This document shows, piece after piece, positions 10,263 through 22,240 of a stretch of DNA of 64,000 bases. Positions within the stretch are counted from its first letter, which is position 1; each line of letters begins with the position of its first letter. A program made the translations under genes and the position numbers. The notes beneath the pieces are model-generated. The model worked only from the letters and a program-made list of their open reading frames with translations. It searched no databases and was not told the origin of the DNA. The DNA comes from Ananas comosus (Eukaryota; Streptophyta; Magnoliopsida; Poales; Bromeliaceae): positions 4,795,732 to 4,859,731 of the forward strand of contig NC_033631.1 of the NCBI RefSeq assembly GCF_001540865.1, given 5' to 3'.

Positions 10263-11630
10263 TTCCACCCTCCTAAAAAAAAAGTTTCGTCCTTAAAACT
10301 TAAACCACTCCTCAACTCCATTTCTCGAGTAATTGAGGGTACCAACACATTGTCCCACTCCAGAGCGGCTTCACACTATTGTGGTTACTTAAGCGGCTCA
10401 TACTGAAGAATGTAGGTTCAATCACAAACACACTTACGGAATGTGATACAAGAAGTGCATTACCGGTCCCACAAGTCTCGGTGGCAGCGCGAGTCAATAC
10501 CCAACGACTCTACACGCTCCAACACCGCTCGCCACCCAGCACACGAAGGACTCATCCCTCGAACACTCTACTGAACACCATTTTCTTTTGAGATCAGGAC
10601 TACCCCCTATCCTCATGGTGTGGATCTAGCAAAATACATCAACTAGCCGAATGGTCCACCACCACGACGCAATACGTACGGGTAGGCCTCCTCGAACCAC
10701 TCAAGTGTTCACAAAGTGGCACTCCACCACTCCGGCCATCCAAGAGTTTGGTATAACTCTTCCTCGCATTTCTCGTCCCTTCAGGGAACACACTTCAATT
10801 CGATCACCGGCATTGCTTAGAAGCAATATCAAGGGTGCATCGTTCCATCGCGAGTGTTCCAATCGGAACCGGATCCTTGCTCTACTACAAGATGGCGTAC
10901 TCCGGCACATTTCCAATCTCAATCCTCAAAAGAGCATTAGTCCTCAAACTCCGCGTGGCTATTCATTATTCAAATGTCTCCTAGAGACCACTTTACTTTT
11001 TTTTTCCATTGCCACGGCCAACGTCAATTCGTTCTTACAACGAGCTCACACGAACACTCTGTTCGTGAATCCAAGCCAAACTCCTTGACAGAGTTTTCTG
11101 CCAAACCGCTTATCTCGGTTTCCACAGTGGAACACAGGCCACCAGCCCTACATAGGCCCACCGCCGAAACTTGTCTCAACTACGCACGGCATCTCTCGCT
11201 CGCAAGCGTAGACCCAAACATCACTGGGCGAAATTCTCATTCAAGAATTTGCACACACTCCAACCAGGAGCAACCATGACCCCAAACCACGTCATATCCT
11301 CGGGTTGGGTCACCACCGCATCTACAGTGTATTATCGATAACACGATCCATCACGTGGCATTCCATGCTCCCGGGTCTAAGCTCGGACTACCGCCCCAAC
11401 CAAAATCTCTACCCTACCCGTAGGTACCAGGCCGTTGTTTCACACAGCTGACTGCGCCTGCCCAAAGGCCCCGGGCTCCACAGCCCACAATAGGTCCAGG
11501 CACGGATCGTCCCCAAACAATACCTGCCATCGTCGTCCTACTCGACATGCTCTACCGAGCCATACATACTGCTATCGGCTCCTAAGCACCTAGTGCAAGC
11601 CACCTGTCCTACAAATAATCCATACCGCGT
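10263..11630 (-). mobile_element. Decayed 3' internal region of the minus-strand element
   Basis: The minus strand next to the LTR reads aaggacgaaacttttttttt then aggagggtgg, the usual pre-LTR end of the elements in this window. Further in, the sequence is C-rich on the plus strand and has no frame with recognisable gag or pol motifs; the small open frames are not convincing. The right boundary is where the sequence turns A/T-rich. Confidence 0.45.
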
Positions 11631-12108
11631 AATGATCAATTTGTTAAAAAGTATTTCAAATAAGAACGAACTGTTATGATCAATCTTTTAAAAAACAGCA
11701 TTCCTGTCCATCTATTTTATAATAAAACTTAAAATTGAATATAAATCGTGAATTAGATTTAATTTTTGATATCTAATTTGAATTAACAATTAAAAATTTT
11801 AATTATATAATGGATCAAAATTAAATTTTAAATTTTGAAATAAATGTCAATTAAATTTTCATGATTTTAGTTAAAAACAAATACTTAAATCTTAGATTCA
11901 TCATAAATCGAAAAATATATAAAAATATTTAATGTATATTAAAAAGAACAATATAGAATATTGCAAATATTTTCTAATAAACTATAACACATAAATTTAT
12001 AAATTATAATTTTTATTATAAATTTTTAAATAAATTAAAATAATTATTACGTGTATTTGTACGTACATTCAACTAATATATATACATGAGTAGAGCTACT
12101 GTGCTGTT
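11631..12108. other. A/T-rich intergenic sequence
   Basis: No gene or repeat family recognised; very high A/T. Confidence 0.6.
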
Positions 12109-12109
12109 A

Positions 12110-12305
12110 GTAGCACAACAACTATTATACTCCTAAGTTCATAACTATCTATAAATTTTTATGGATAGTTAGGGTTGATATCTCATTTCTTTCATTTCTT
12201 TCTCAATTTCTCTTCCTTTTTAATTTCTCCCCAATTTTTTTTTTTGTCACTCACCCTAACCACCCATCAAAATTGATGAATGGTTACGAACTTATAGATT
12301 ATTGG
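12110..12305. mobile_element. MITE-like inverted-repeat element
   Basis: The left arm (ctaagttcataactatc..., about 12132-12172) is the imperfect reverse complement of the right arm (accctaaccacccatc...gaactta, about 12255-12297). The interior is T-rich and non-coding. The target duplication is not clear. Confidence 0.45.
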
Positions 12306-12345
12306 GAAAATCTTTCTCTTTTTATTCTCAGATATCTTCACTTTA

Positions 12346-13081
12346 GCTAGGCGCGTTGTAGTGTCCTGTTAGTTGTATGCCGTAGAAGCCTATCAGGCTG
12401 ACGCATTTTATTTTCTATGGGACATATATTTGTACTTAATCTTTATTATTTATATAATTGGGCTTTTTATTCCATTCATGTTAAATGTGTCCATGAATCG
12501 TCCTTTGAATTAATAAGATGATAATATGTATTCTCAAGAGTTGAGAATTTGAGATACATATTATTGGTGATTAATTCATAAATGCTCTCAATCGGAGGAT
12601 CATCATGGGGACGATGATAGATCCGGTAAGATTGATGTGTGTGCCGCTTTCCTTTTGGGATGACGAATCTCGAGTCATCAGTGTGGGGACACTGGAGCGA
12701 ACATGCAGGTGGTTGTTGGAGAACAACGGTACTGAGCGTGACCAACTACGAGCAGTTGCATGGATGTCTACTCATTCGTCAGTAACTGGTTCGATGTTGC
12801 AGTGGTACAACTGATCCTTAGACCTGCGACACCACGGTCATTCAATATGAGGCTACTGTAGTTTGACTATGCAACAAACTCTGATCCTAGCCATGGGTCT
12901 TAGTAGTATATGTTGGCTGCAGTCGGTTCATATCAGGAATGGGTCTGTGTTTATAGGGGATCTATCGCTCTCGGTAGAGAGATAATTAGTTCTATGCTAT
13001 TTGTAAGGCAAAGCTCAGAAATCCTCGGCCGGGGTAATATGGTGTATGGAAAGATGTTTCCAAGAGTAACCATAAGAGCTT
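12346..13081. other. Probable dispersed repeat, family unknown
   Basis: A non-coding stretch of balanced composition that differs from its A/T-rich surroundings, with phrases such as 'ttggagaacaacggtactgagcgtgacc'. It resembles LTR or leader sequence of plant retroelements, but no terminus, PBS or coding region is seen. The longest open frame (12605-12814) has no recognisable motif. Confidence 0.3.
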
Positions 13082-13106
13082 TTGTCTGATCAAATTTGTC
13101 ATATGN

Positions 13107-13612
13107 TAGATCAAAAGGAAATCAAAGAGGGCTCCCTTACCTCTCCTCTTGCTGGTCCCAAGCTCAGGAGAAGACCCCTAGGGTGTAGGGGTACTAATAA
13201 GAAGTCCACAATCGCAAAAAGCCCCCTGCAGTTCAAACTGCACGAAATCAGCCCCTTTGTACTGGTACACAGGCTCTTGTACCGGTACAAGGTCCACGAA
13301 ATCCAAACCCGAGGCTCGGGTTGCTGGGCTCTGCGGCTCTGTATCGGTACAAGCTCCGATGGCTGTACCGGTACAACCATCAACCTTGTACCAGTACAAG
13401 CACAACCTTGTACCGGTACAAGCCCGCCAAAATTCAATCCGAGAGTCAACCAAATCCTATTTTTTCGGGTTTTGGTGCAAGGCTTTGTACCACAAATCTC
13501 GGGACACGTGCCATAGGTCGGAACACAGTCAACGACCCACCAGAAAATCTGGAAAAGCTCAGAACACGGCCAATCACTCGAACCTCGCAATTTGCAAAGG
13601 TCCAGTGTGTTA
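13107..13612 (-). mobile_element. 5' part of an LTR, minus strand, related to the solo LTR 56464-58931
   Basis: The minus strand starts TGTAACACACTGGACC at 13612, followed by tttgcaaattgc, matching the start of the solo LTR at 56464. It carries five or six palindromes around ACCGGT (for example 13277-13290, 13364-13375, 13408-13421) and cccgaggctcggg (13308-13320), as does the relative at 56659-56815. It abuts plus-strand LTR sequence at 13613, so the locus is rearranged. Confidence 0.65.
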
Positions 13613-14236
13613 CACATGTACATTCATGTTATAGTTGCCTTATTACTTATGCAAATCATGCTAAGTAGAGACATTATGCTATAATGAGTTACATTTTTAC
13701 TTACCTTTTTTCTTACTACATTTTTGTCACTGACCTGCTCTTTATAGCTTTTGGGCCTTGTGGCGCAGTTCACTGAAGTCAGTAATTGCCCACTGGGAAC
13801 TGTTTTTAATAGTTCTCACGCCCTCGTTTTCGTGGTTTCTTTCAGAGCCTTCGGCACCGGCGGAGACACGGGATCGTGGCAAGGGGATCGCATAGCTAGC
13901 TAACGAGGAGCGGTTCTTTGCCTAGGTGGTTTACTCTTTCTTTTTGTAGTTGAGAGAGTGAGAGATTTTGTTTCCATGTATAGAGACCACTTATTTATTT
14001 ACTTTTGCACTTGTTTATGGGACTCCTTTGTACTACTTTATGTTTCTATCAGTGGTTTTCAGCTTTATGTTACTTTCTCTATTGTAGAACTTAGTTTTCT
14101 AGCATGCTCTGATACTCCTAAATGTCTTTTATTATTGCTTATTTCATCGTTGTTTTTAGACGTCTTATATGTTTTAAACGTATGGCGGGTATGGGCACGT
14201 GCCGGGCGGGCTTCCGCTGGGTCCCGGGGCGTGACA
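13613..14236 (+). mobile_element. 3' part of an LTR, plus strand, same family as 56464-58931
   Basis: Ordered matches to 58320-58931 include 'cagtaattgcccactgggaac', 'cagagccttcggcaccggcg', the 'cgtgccgggcgggcttccgc' block and the terminal CCGGGGCGTGACA ending at 14236. The short hairpin arms GAACTG and TAGTTC lie at 13797-13802 and 13810-13815. Confidence 0.7.
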
Positions 14237-14420
14237 ATTACACACACGGATAGAGTCTCCCCTATATTTGCACGGCGTCGCACAAGTACAAGATACAATC
14301 ACAAATGTATGAACATCCACATACATTTACCACATCACATTTACCATTCATTCCATTACAGATAATTATAAATTCACATTTATTAGTTTAAAACGTTTCT
14401 TACCTGAAAACTCATTTTGA
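14237..14420 (-). mobile_element. LTR fragment, minus strand, same family as 33168-36861
   Basis: 'gatagagtctcccctatatttgc' and 'cggcgtcgcacaagtacaa' match 33295-33340, and the 'gtttcttacctgaaaactca' block matches 33470-33495. Confidence 0.55.
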
Positions 14421-14640
14421 AACACTTAGAGCCTGTTTGGATGCACAGTAAAAAATCTCCACAGAATTTATAAACTGTAGTTTTGGTCCAAATTAAATAG
14501 GGAATCCTGTAACTCTAAAAAAATTCCACGGATTCAATTTTTAAACTGTTTGGATGCGCATTGTGCAATTTCACGAAATTTCTCTAAATTTTAAAACTAA
14601 AAGTTAAAATTTCAAATTTCAAATTTCAATGAAAATGATC
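14421..14640. other. A/T-rich sequence with 'tgtttggatgc' repeats
   Basis: Two copies of ctgtttggatgc (14433 and 14549), a phrase common at ends of small plant DNA elements. No boundaries defined. Confidence 0.3.
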
Positions 14641-14715
14641 AAAATGGTAGATCTAACGGCGGAAAACTTGGTAACACCAAGTGCTTCGTGCTATTAATAG
14701 CATAGTAGCCGGACT
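14641..14715. mobile_element. MITE fragment (right end), (TA)n-associated family
   Basis: The right terminus 'gctattaatagcatagtagccggact' is followed by (TA)n; it corresponds to the right end of the next copy. The left part is absent. Confidence 0.5.
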
Positions 14716-14740
14716 ATATATATATATATATATATANTAT

Positions 14741-14993
14741 AGGCTGGGGCTACTATACTCTTATGAGTATAAACCCCCTTCTACTCATAAATATTTAACC
14801 ATTAATTGATGGGATTTGTGGTTAGGATGATAGTAGTCCCCACTTAGAATGATAGTGGTCCCCTAGGGTTGAGTGGATAGTTAGTTGAATAGTATGATCT
14901 AACGGGTGAAAATGATCAATGAAATAAATCTAAGGGCCGAAAACTTATGAGTATAAGGGAACCAATACTCATAAAAATATAGTAGCCGGACTA
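14741..14993. mobile_element. MITE, (TA)n-associated short subfamily, complete
   Basis: Inverted termini ctactatactcttatgagta and tactcataaaaatatagtag; (TA)n lies on both sides. The interior has 'ggtcccctagggttgagtgg' and 'gatctaacgggtgaaaatga'. No coding capacity. One N at 14737 in the left microsatellite. Confidence 0.75.
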
Positions 14994-15006
14994 TATATAT
15001 ATATAA

Positions 15007-15231
15007 TTGAGCTAGAATACTTTTACGAGTATCACCCCCATGGTGCTATTAGGTTTTTAGCCATTAGATCTACTTCTTGATTACTAATAGCCTTTGGATC
15101 AAACACTATTCCACCTGGCCACCACCTACCACCACCTACCACCATCATCTCAACCTCACATCTTTCCATCCAATAGCTAAAAACTCAAAAGCACCACCCC
15201 CATAGTGCTTTTGAGAGTATTCTAGCTCAAC
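15007..15231. mobile_element. MITE, (TA)n-associated short subfamily, complete, 225 bp
   Basis: Termini ttgagctagaatacttttac and gagagtattctagctcaa pair, and both arms continue into a mirrored 'cacccccat.gtgct' block and 'tttttagc.attggat'. It is flanked by (TA)n on both sides. Confidence 0.8.
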
Positions 15232-15250
15232 TATATATATATATATATGT

Positions 15251-15640
15251 AGGCTCCTATGCTTTCGAAAGTACCGGGGCCTCCGTACTTGTAAGTTGTT
15301 TTTGATGATGAGACGTTTGATTCGGCGATCAGTTCCATTAGATATGATCTACGCTATTGGAACTATCTAGAAACCAAATTTCATAATTTTTTGACTTCGT
15401 TTGCCTAGTGAACGAGTAGTCTCAAAATGAACGGCTGAAAATAAAAATCTTATAAAAAATAATGATAAAGGACTCAAATTTCAAATCAGAAGTATTGATC
15501 TTGCTATTGATGTTAAGTAGAATTTTCTATTAAACTTTCATGTAATTTGGATACTTCTACACCGTTGAACTTAAAAAGATTGATCTTTCCATTTTCCGGC
15601 TGTAAAAGAGAAAAAGAATGTGGTGATGAATATAAATATC
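15251..15640. mobile_element. MITE, long subfamily, partial
   Basis: Ordered similarity to 21705-22100: 'aagttgtttt.atgat', 'cggcgatc', 'aatttcataattttttgact', 'aatgaacggctgaaaataaa', 'agaagtattgatcttgct'. The right inverted half is missing. Confidence 0.6.
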
Positions 15641-15647
15641 GAGCGGT

Positions 15648-15994
15648 CTTAACTAACTACTATACTATTATGAGTACGATCACTCTCGTACTCATAAGTT
15701 GTTTTTGATGATAGAGCTTCCAAATCGACGATCCACACCGTTAAACGTTATCTAGAGCATTTAAAACATCTAAAAATCAAATTTTATAATTTTTCGATAT
15801 CATTACCTTACGATCAAAATCTCACAAAATTGACAATTTTTAACAGCCGGTATGGAATACTTACTAGTTTAATGGTGCAAAAAAATTCGAGTAGGTTGAA
15901 TTTTTGATAGAAAATTCTATTCACTACCTAGATAAAGATCAATAACTCCGATCTTAAATTGAAGGATCCGATCATCCATTTTTAGGACGTCGTT
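15648..15994. mobile_element. MITE, long subfamily, partial
   Basis: A second copy of the same left half: 'ctcataagttgtttttgatg', 'aaatcgacgatcc', 'aaattttataatttttcgat'. It ends at an N and a (TA)n run. Confidence 0.6.
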
Positions 15995-15995
15995 N

Positions 15996-16031
<36 letters not shown>
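15996..16031. repeat. (TA)n microsatellite
   Basis: Uninterrupted TA run next to an N at 15995. Confidence 0.9.
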
Positions 16032-16035
<4 letters not shown>

Positions 16036-17352
16036 TCCATTTGTGCTTAGACTGACACTGAATTGGACATAGTCTTCCATTTGTGTTTAGCACTGAATTG
16101 GACATACTAAGGTTTGGCCAAATAAAATTTTTAATGATCATTTAGTAAATTATAAATTTTAAAAAGTTAAGTTCAAAGAAAGTCCTCACATATCTAGGTT
16201 CATCTTTTACTAGAAGAAAAAAGTATTTTTCTCGATTGCATGAAAGACACAAAGATGTCTTGTCCTACTTCACTTCTAATGTAGTGGGTCAAACCTACAT
16301 AGTATAGGGATGTAAAATAAATATATTTTAAGTGGCAGAATTTACATGTCATGCATTTTTTATCTTTCACAAGAGAGATAGTAATTTTCTTGTTTTGCTC
16401 ATTTTATAAATAAATTTGGCTAAAAACATAAGGTATTAGGCTTTGAATATGAAAGCTCAGATAATAATTATTAACTTTTGATGCCTCAAATTTAGTGCTA
16501 GCGTTTATGCATGGACATACGTGACTTAACCAATCTAGGTCGAAAATTTCGTTGAGCTCTACAATTTTTATAGTTTGTGCAAAAAATTTTTAAACGATCA
16601 TAACTATTTGCTTTAGTGTTTCTTTTAGCGTGTTACCCTAATTTCAAAAACACTTTTCGAGATCTATGCAATGAATTGCAAAGCTATTACGGTCGAGTTT
16701 ATGTCTCAGCATTTAACTGCTTAGGCCTCCATTTTACTTTTTGTGTTACATTCGAATTATTTTGTATTTCTTTTATTTTGAGTCTTGTTATTTGTTTATT
16801 TTTTATCAGTTTAGATTTAGAGATATATTAAATTTATTATTTTCTGTTCTAGTAACTAGGATTTGAGCATCGACCCTATGTATATACATGGCGTTCGGTT
16901 AAATTGTACTTAGTTTTTTTTAAAGTTGATTAATAAATAAAGTTTTTTTTAAAGTTGATTAATAATATTTACTCTTGCCCCCAAAAATGTATTATTTTTA
17001 ACATATTGTTTTTCTGTCCTTATCCTTGTACTTTCTTTTTTTTCTTTTTTTGTGTCAATACCACTTAGGCTTTTGTCAAGTCTTAGTCAATCGCGGTTCT
17101 AAAATTATGCACTTGTTGGAATATATAATTGTGCATCGTAGTGACATGCGTAAGGGCGGACAAAGGTGGGCCCGGTTTGGGAGTTGGGAGTAGACTTCAG
17201 GGGAGGGGAAAGAATCAAATGGAGTTTGGAGTGAAACACTTATATTATACTCCTTTGTCAAGTTAGGGGAGATTATGTTGGAGATCCGAACCCCTCCATT
17301 CTCACGAAAAGTCTCTTTTCCATTGTAGTTAGTAAGATTCGGAGATCTCTCA

Positions 17353-17383
<31 letters not shown>

Positions 17384-18580
17384 ATCTCTCAGGTGAAAGT
17401 GAAATATAGAATTAAATAATGTTCAGGGTAAATTACAATGATGGTTCCCAACCTATTTGTTTGGTGGATTGTGTTTTTCTTCTCCAGCGCCTTTGAAATT
17501 ATTGTACTTGATAGTCTTTATGTACGCTATCAAACAGATTGTAATCAAGATCTATCGCTTGTTTCCTTCTGTTAATAATAATATATATAAGCACAAGAGG
17601 TTTAACACACGGAGATTTTTGTTAGACTTTTGTGTCCGAATCGATAATGATAATATGCTTAGGCTTCGTTTAGAATTATGGTTTTGTTTCCGTAAGTAAT
17701 ATTGCGTTTCATATATGCTGATGAGTCGGTTATGAGAATGATGAAGTATATCCGTATATGTTTTTATCCCAACTCTGTTTTATCTAATCGTATCAGATAA
17801 CTTCAATACCAAACTAAGTTTTAGTCGTTTTCTAATTCAGGTTTGAGAAATGGAATACAACAACTGGGCCTGATAATTAGCAGTGAGATGATTGTTAATT
17901 TTCGAGTTGAAGTTCAACAAATTAAAGTTTAATGACTAAACCACAAGACATTAATTTAAGAACCATTGGTGTTTTCCATCCTAATATTAAAGAAAGGAGA
18001 ATATATTAATATTTTTCAAAATTTTGATCTAATAGAAAATAGTTTGGAGTTAGTTTTAATTAACAGTATCCATGCTCAAGTGCACAGTGAATAAATAAGC
18101 TGCGGAGACTGACTAAAAAAATATATAAATAGAATAATAAATAGATATTAGATAAAAATGATAATTATAAGAGAATCAAAATCAGAACTGTGCAGAAAAA
18201 AAGGAAATTTGAACAGCCTGAAATATCGGGTTGCTAAAAAGATTTATGGATGAGAAAATAATTCAAAAATAATCTTATTAATTAATATACACAATATATT
18301 ACTATTTCTAACGTCAATCACGCCAACATCTGTCTTAGCCCCTGCCCCATCACAACTGCCCAAAACTTGGGGCCTACTCTCTCATCTTCTTTTCCTATTG
18401 CACTTTTAGTAGAAAACTTGTCATCTTCACTTTCCCAAAGTCGCTTGATGATGCAACTCGTACCTTTTTGATGAAGAACATATTATATATATATATATAT
18501 ATATACATACGACCCCATACATGCATGTACGTGATAATCTGTGGCATATTTTATATAATATTTGTCCAAATTTAATAAAT
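16032..18580. other. Intergenic sequence, no gene recognised
   Basis: A short imperfect tandem duplication of 'agtcttccatttgtg.ttag' (16032 and 16071) and a (CT)n run at 17359-17383. Open frames at 16616-16831 and 17457-17699 lack motifs and look non-coding. The remainder is A/T-rich. Confidence 0.5.
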
Positions 18581-18589
18581 AAGGGATTC

Positions 18590-18715
18590 CCAGCTATATA
18601 TATATATATATTATATTATATTATACATACCAACGGGAACGCAAATATGTCATTAGGGCACNTATATATGTACCAACGGGAACGCAAATATGTCACTAGT
18701 AGTATACTCTTATTA
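18590..18715. repeat. Near-identical repeat flanking a single N, probably an unmerged contig overlap
   Basis: 'accaacgggaacgcaaatat' followed by gtca occurs at 18629 and again at 18672, on either side of the N at 18662 and beside TA runs. Confidence 0.6.
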
Positions 18716-20427
18716 ACTCACCAACCCTATTTATCTCTCTCTCTTTCCACTCTCATAAAAATAATCATCCTACACGACAGAGAAAAAGCGCGGATTAATT
18801 GCGGACAGAATCTCGGCTCTCAAGAAAGAATAAATGTTGGTTCACGTAAACTTATTTTAATGAAGTGTTGTTAATGATTAAAAATTCATTACTGTTAGGT
18901 GTGTTTTGAATTGGGGATATCATTGGATGTATTTGGGGTTAAAGGGTTTTAAGAGACATATAAGTATCTTTGTTGCTGTCTTTTTGTTTTTATTATTATA
19001 ATGAAATCTTCGCTTCAGCTTCACTGATGGATGTATATATACAGGTCGGTGGTTGAGCTGCGTTAATTATATATGTACATGTTTTTCTTGTGCCCTCTTT
19101 GTTAAATCTCTTAGATGTTACATTCCCAACAAACTTGGGTTTTTTTGGGTTTAATTGTAATGGTAGCGGAAAATGATTGACTTGTTATAAATATTGTATA
19201 TGTTTCGTTTTATTAACGTGTACATAATAAATTTGAGAGTATGATCACATTAATAATAACCACAAGTCCTTCCAATTCCCTTAATTAATTAGTACTCTAC
19301 TTTTAGAGAAATTACGAAGTACATAAATTGTGCCATGGAAAAATCGTGGACTCTAGCTATCTCTAAACCGGTCGAACAACAAACACGGACATGTTTGGCT
19401 TTATATAGTGTTTGGTCAAGTTTATACAATTTTGTGAATGGTCGTGATGTACGTGTGGGCCGTGGGACCAACGTACACAAGATAAAACTTTGTTTTGTTT
19501 CCATACTCGGTTCACATATAAAAGGTGCTGAGCCCGTGAACACAATGTTTAACTACTAGAAGAGAGCAATTCGATGACGTAACACTAATCGAGCTTGTGG
19601 ACAAAGTAAGCTTCATCTTCTTGCCCCCTAAAAGGGGCCCGTTGCACTCCCCGAGGAATAAAATTAGACTTGGGAGTCTCTCCCTGTGGAGAGATTGATT
19701 AATGTTCTCACTAATCATTGATCACTGCTTTAAGATTTGTAGAGCGCGATTAATGGTTGATTAGCCTGTCTATCCTTTCCTGCGGGCAAAGCTTTCCGTG
19801 TAATATTTTCTTCCTTGTTAGGTGCCGTTTTAAATACCAGAATGACCTTCGTTAGGGTGGTGCATGACCTATACAGTTTCTTTCTTCAAGTGCTGATCCA
19901 CCGTAGAAAGGGGGAGTTAATTGCACCAGAATCGTCTGAACTTTTGCCTGCTTTGCAAATGAAAACTGCCGTCTATAAATACATTCTATTAGGATGGCAT
20001 AAATCTTACTCTGTAACATCGATCCAAGGGTTCGTAGCATGCTTTTCGATTTCTAGTATTAAAAAAAAAATGAAGTTGATAAGACTAGTGGAGAGTTGTA
20101 GTCTTTTGGATGGAATAGGAGGTAAGATTTACACCTAGGACGCATTTGCTTTAAGATAGAAAATGGAGTCATAATTGAAATCAGAATGGATAGAAATAGA
20201 AAACAGAATGATAAAACCTTCCAATATGTTTGGCTCAGAATAACAATCGGAATCAGTATGATTGATACCAACTTTCAAATTTTTTTTTAGAAATTGATTA
20301 TCAAAAATAATAAAAAATTAAAATTAAAATACAAAATATAAAATAATTGAAAATTGAGTTTGCACCACGAAACACAAAATTAAATTTATAATTTAAATTC
20401 AAACTAGAAGTTAAATATTAAAAATTT
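18716..20427. other. Intergenic sequence; one unassigned open frame
   Basis: No RNA gene or known protein recognised. The frame at 19815-20138 (107 codons, plus) contains an exon-like middle part preceded by a pyrimidine-rich stretch ending in ag (about 19878-19890). I cannot assign it to a family and it may be a captured exon or chance. Confidence 0.3.
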
Positions 20428-20938
20428 CACTACAACAGAATTAGATTATAGGGACACATGTTTGGGACACTTTTATCTAAGTGTCTCATTTATGTCAAAA
20501 TTTTAAAAAATATCTATTAATGCCTAAATATAAAGCCGAATCCAACAAAAAATAAAATGTTACTATACTCAACCCACCCAACCCAGCCTACTTGGTCCGA
20601 TTCCAAATAGAAAAGAAAAAAAAAAAATGGATTACCATCTCCTCTTCTCCGCTCACTCAATTCACTGAAATTCTAGACGAAGGGCCCTTCCCTCTCGTCC
20701 TCCTCCGCCACCGCAGCCAACGAGATAGAGTTTCGGCGGTTGCTAGATGATTAAATAAGTGTTGCTAAATTAGCAGCACTTTTTTAGGTTATATCGACAC
20801 TCTTTAACTGTCATTATATACCTAGCGACCCCACATATTGCAACACTTTTTAAAAGTGTCGGTAATTTAGCCAGCAACACTTTTTTTAACCTATACCGAT
20901 ATTTAAAAGTGTCGCTATAGACCGTTTTTATTGTAGTG
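20428..20938. mobile_element. Non-autonomous CACTA (En/Spm) element, 511 bp
   Basis: It begins CACTACAAC and ends TTGTAGTG, with a 3-bp duplication ttt on both sides (20425-20427 and 20939-20941). Subterminal motifs such as gacactttt and gtgtcgctatag recur in both orientations near the two ends, as expected of CACTA transposase-binding regions. No transposase is encoded; the internal GC-richer part (20690-20745) is not coding. Confidence 0.85.
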
Positions 20939-20941
20939 TTT

Positions 20942-21300
20942 ACATCAAAATATTGAAATGATGAGCCAAAATTTTAAATGAAGTTTTTAAAAAATTTAAA
21001 ATTAAAAATTGAGTGGACATTTCAAAATATAAAACTAATTTTTGATTTGATTTCATATTCAAATCTATAATTAAATTTAAATTTAAATTTATAGATCAAA
21101 TTCAAAATGCTTGATTGAATTTATATTTTAAATTTAATTTCTAAATGAAAATATAGAATTAAAAATTTAATTTCTAATTTTAAATTTATATTTTAATTTA
21201 AAATTAAAGTTAAAAAATTAAATTAAATTTAAATAAAAAATATAAAATATAATTGAGATATTTTTGTAAAGTGCATTCTTTATGCCTGGATTTAATTTTC
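20942..21300. other. A/T-rich intergenic sequence
   Basis: aaatttaaattta-type low-complexity sequence; nothing recognised. Confidence 0.6.
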
Positions 21301-21305
21301 AGTTA

Positions 21306-21446
21306 GGCTGTGATTGAGGGATTCCCATTTATCCAAAAATCGAAATTAACTGGAATGGAACTCCCGTATATCAAATACTTACAAACGAATTCATCCATTT
21401 CGATTCCGATTTTAGGGTGAAAAAAGGACGAACCAAACACGCCCCT
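21306..21446. mobile_element. Small MITE-like element
   Basis: Ends taggctgtgattgag and gaaccaaacacgccccta are imperfect inverted repeats of the 'ggcgtgtttggttc' type. The interior has 'catttcgattccgat', like 5263-5480. The target duplication is not clear. Confidence 0.4.
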
Positions 21447-21704
21447 AGTCTGGAATGTATAAGCACCATTGCTCTTATATTCCATCGAGTTAAAATAACT
21501 AATAATTAGCTAAATGATAAAAAAAGCAATAAAATAGTGCTTGCCCAGCAATTTAGATGAATTTTTTCTGGTGCCAAAATCACTCTCATGCGTGAAGTTA
21601 ACAACTATTATCACACTTATTTTTTAACAATCAAATAGTGAAAATCTCTATATATAATACATTAGAATTTTTTTATGGTTTATATATATATATATAGAGA
21701 GAGA

Positions 21705-22239
21705 GCTAGGTTGGTATACTATCGGTGGCACAGAAGTCTCCGTGCTACCAAGTTGTTTTCAATGATACCGCTTTCAAATCGACGATCGGCTCCGTTAGAC
21801 TTGATCTACACTATTGAAAGTATTTAGAAACTAAATTTTATAATTTTTTGGTATCATTTACCTATCAAACGAGTAATCTAAAAATGAATGGCTGAAAATA
21901 AAAATTCCATAAAAAATGATAATAAAAGACTTGAATTTAAGATCAGAGGTATTGATCTTACTCTAAATAGTAAAAATAATTTTCTATAAAAATTTCATCT
22001 GATTTGGATTGTTTTACACCGTTAAATTTACAAATGTACCACATCTACTATTAAAATTGTCAATTATGAGAACTTTTGATCACTAGTCAAATGATGTCAA
22101 AAAATTATGAAATTTAGTTTTTAAATATTTTTAATAGTATAGATTAAGTTTAACGAAGCCGATCGTCGATTTGAAAGCCACATCACTGAAAACAACTTGG
22201 TAGCACAAAAGCCTCCGTACTACCAATAGTATACTAACC
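21705..22239. mobile_element. MITE, long subfamily, near-complete fold-back element of about 535 bp
   Basis: The left arm (ggttggtatactatcggtgg...) and right arm (...aatagtatactaacc) are reverse complements over roughly 150 bp or more, including gctaccaagttgttttca and aatcgacgatcgg. The element is therefore largely one long hairpin. (TA)n and GA runs lie on the left; an N follows at 22240. Confidence 0.8.
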
Positions 22240-22240
22240 N

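Noticed and set aside
13111..13634. Overlapping frames of 115-170 codons with repeated Tyr-Arg-Tyr/Cys-Thr-Gly words
   Set aside because: They arise from the repeated TGTACCGGTACA palindromes in an LTR, on both strands.
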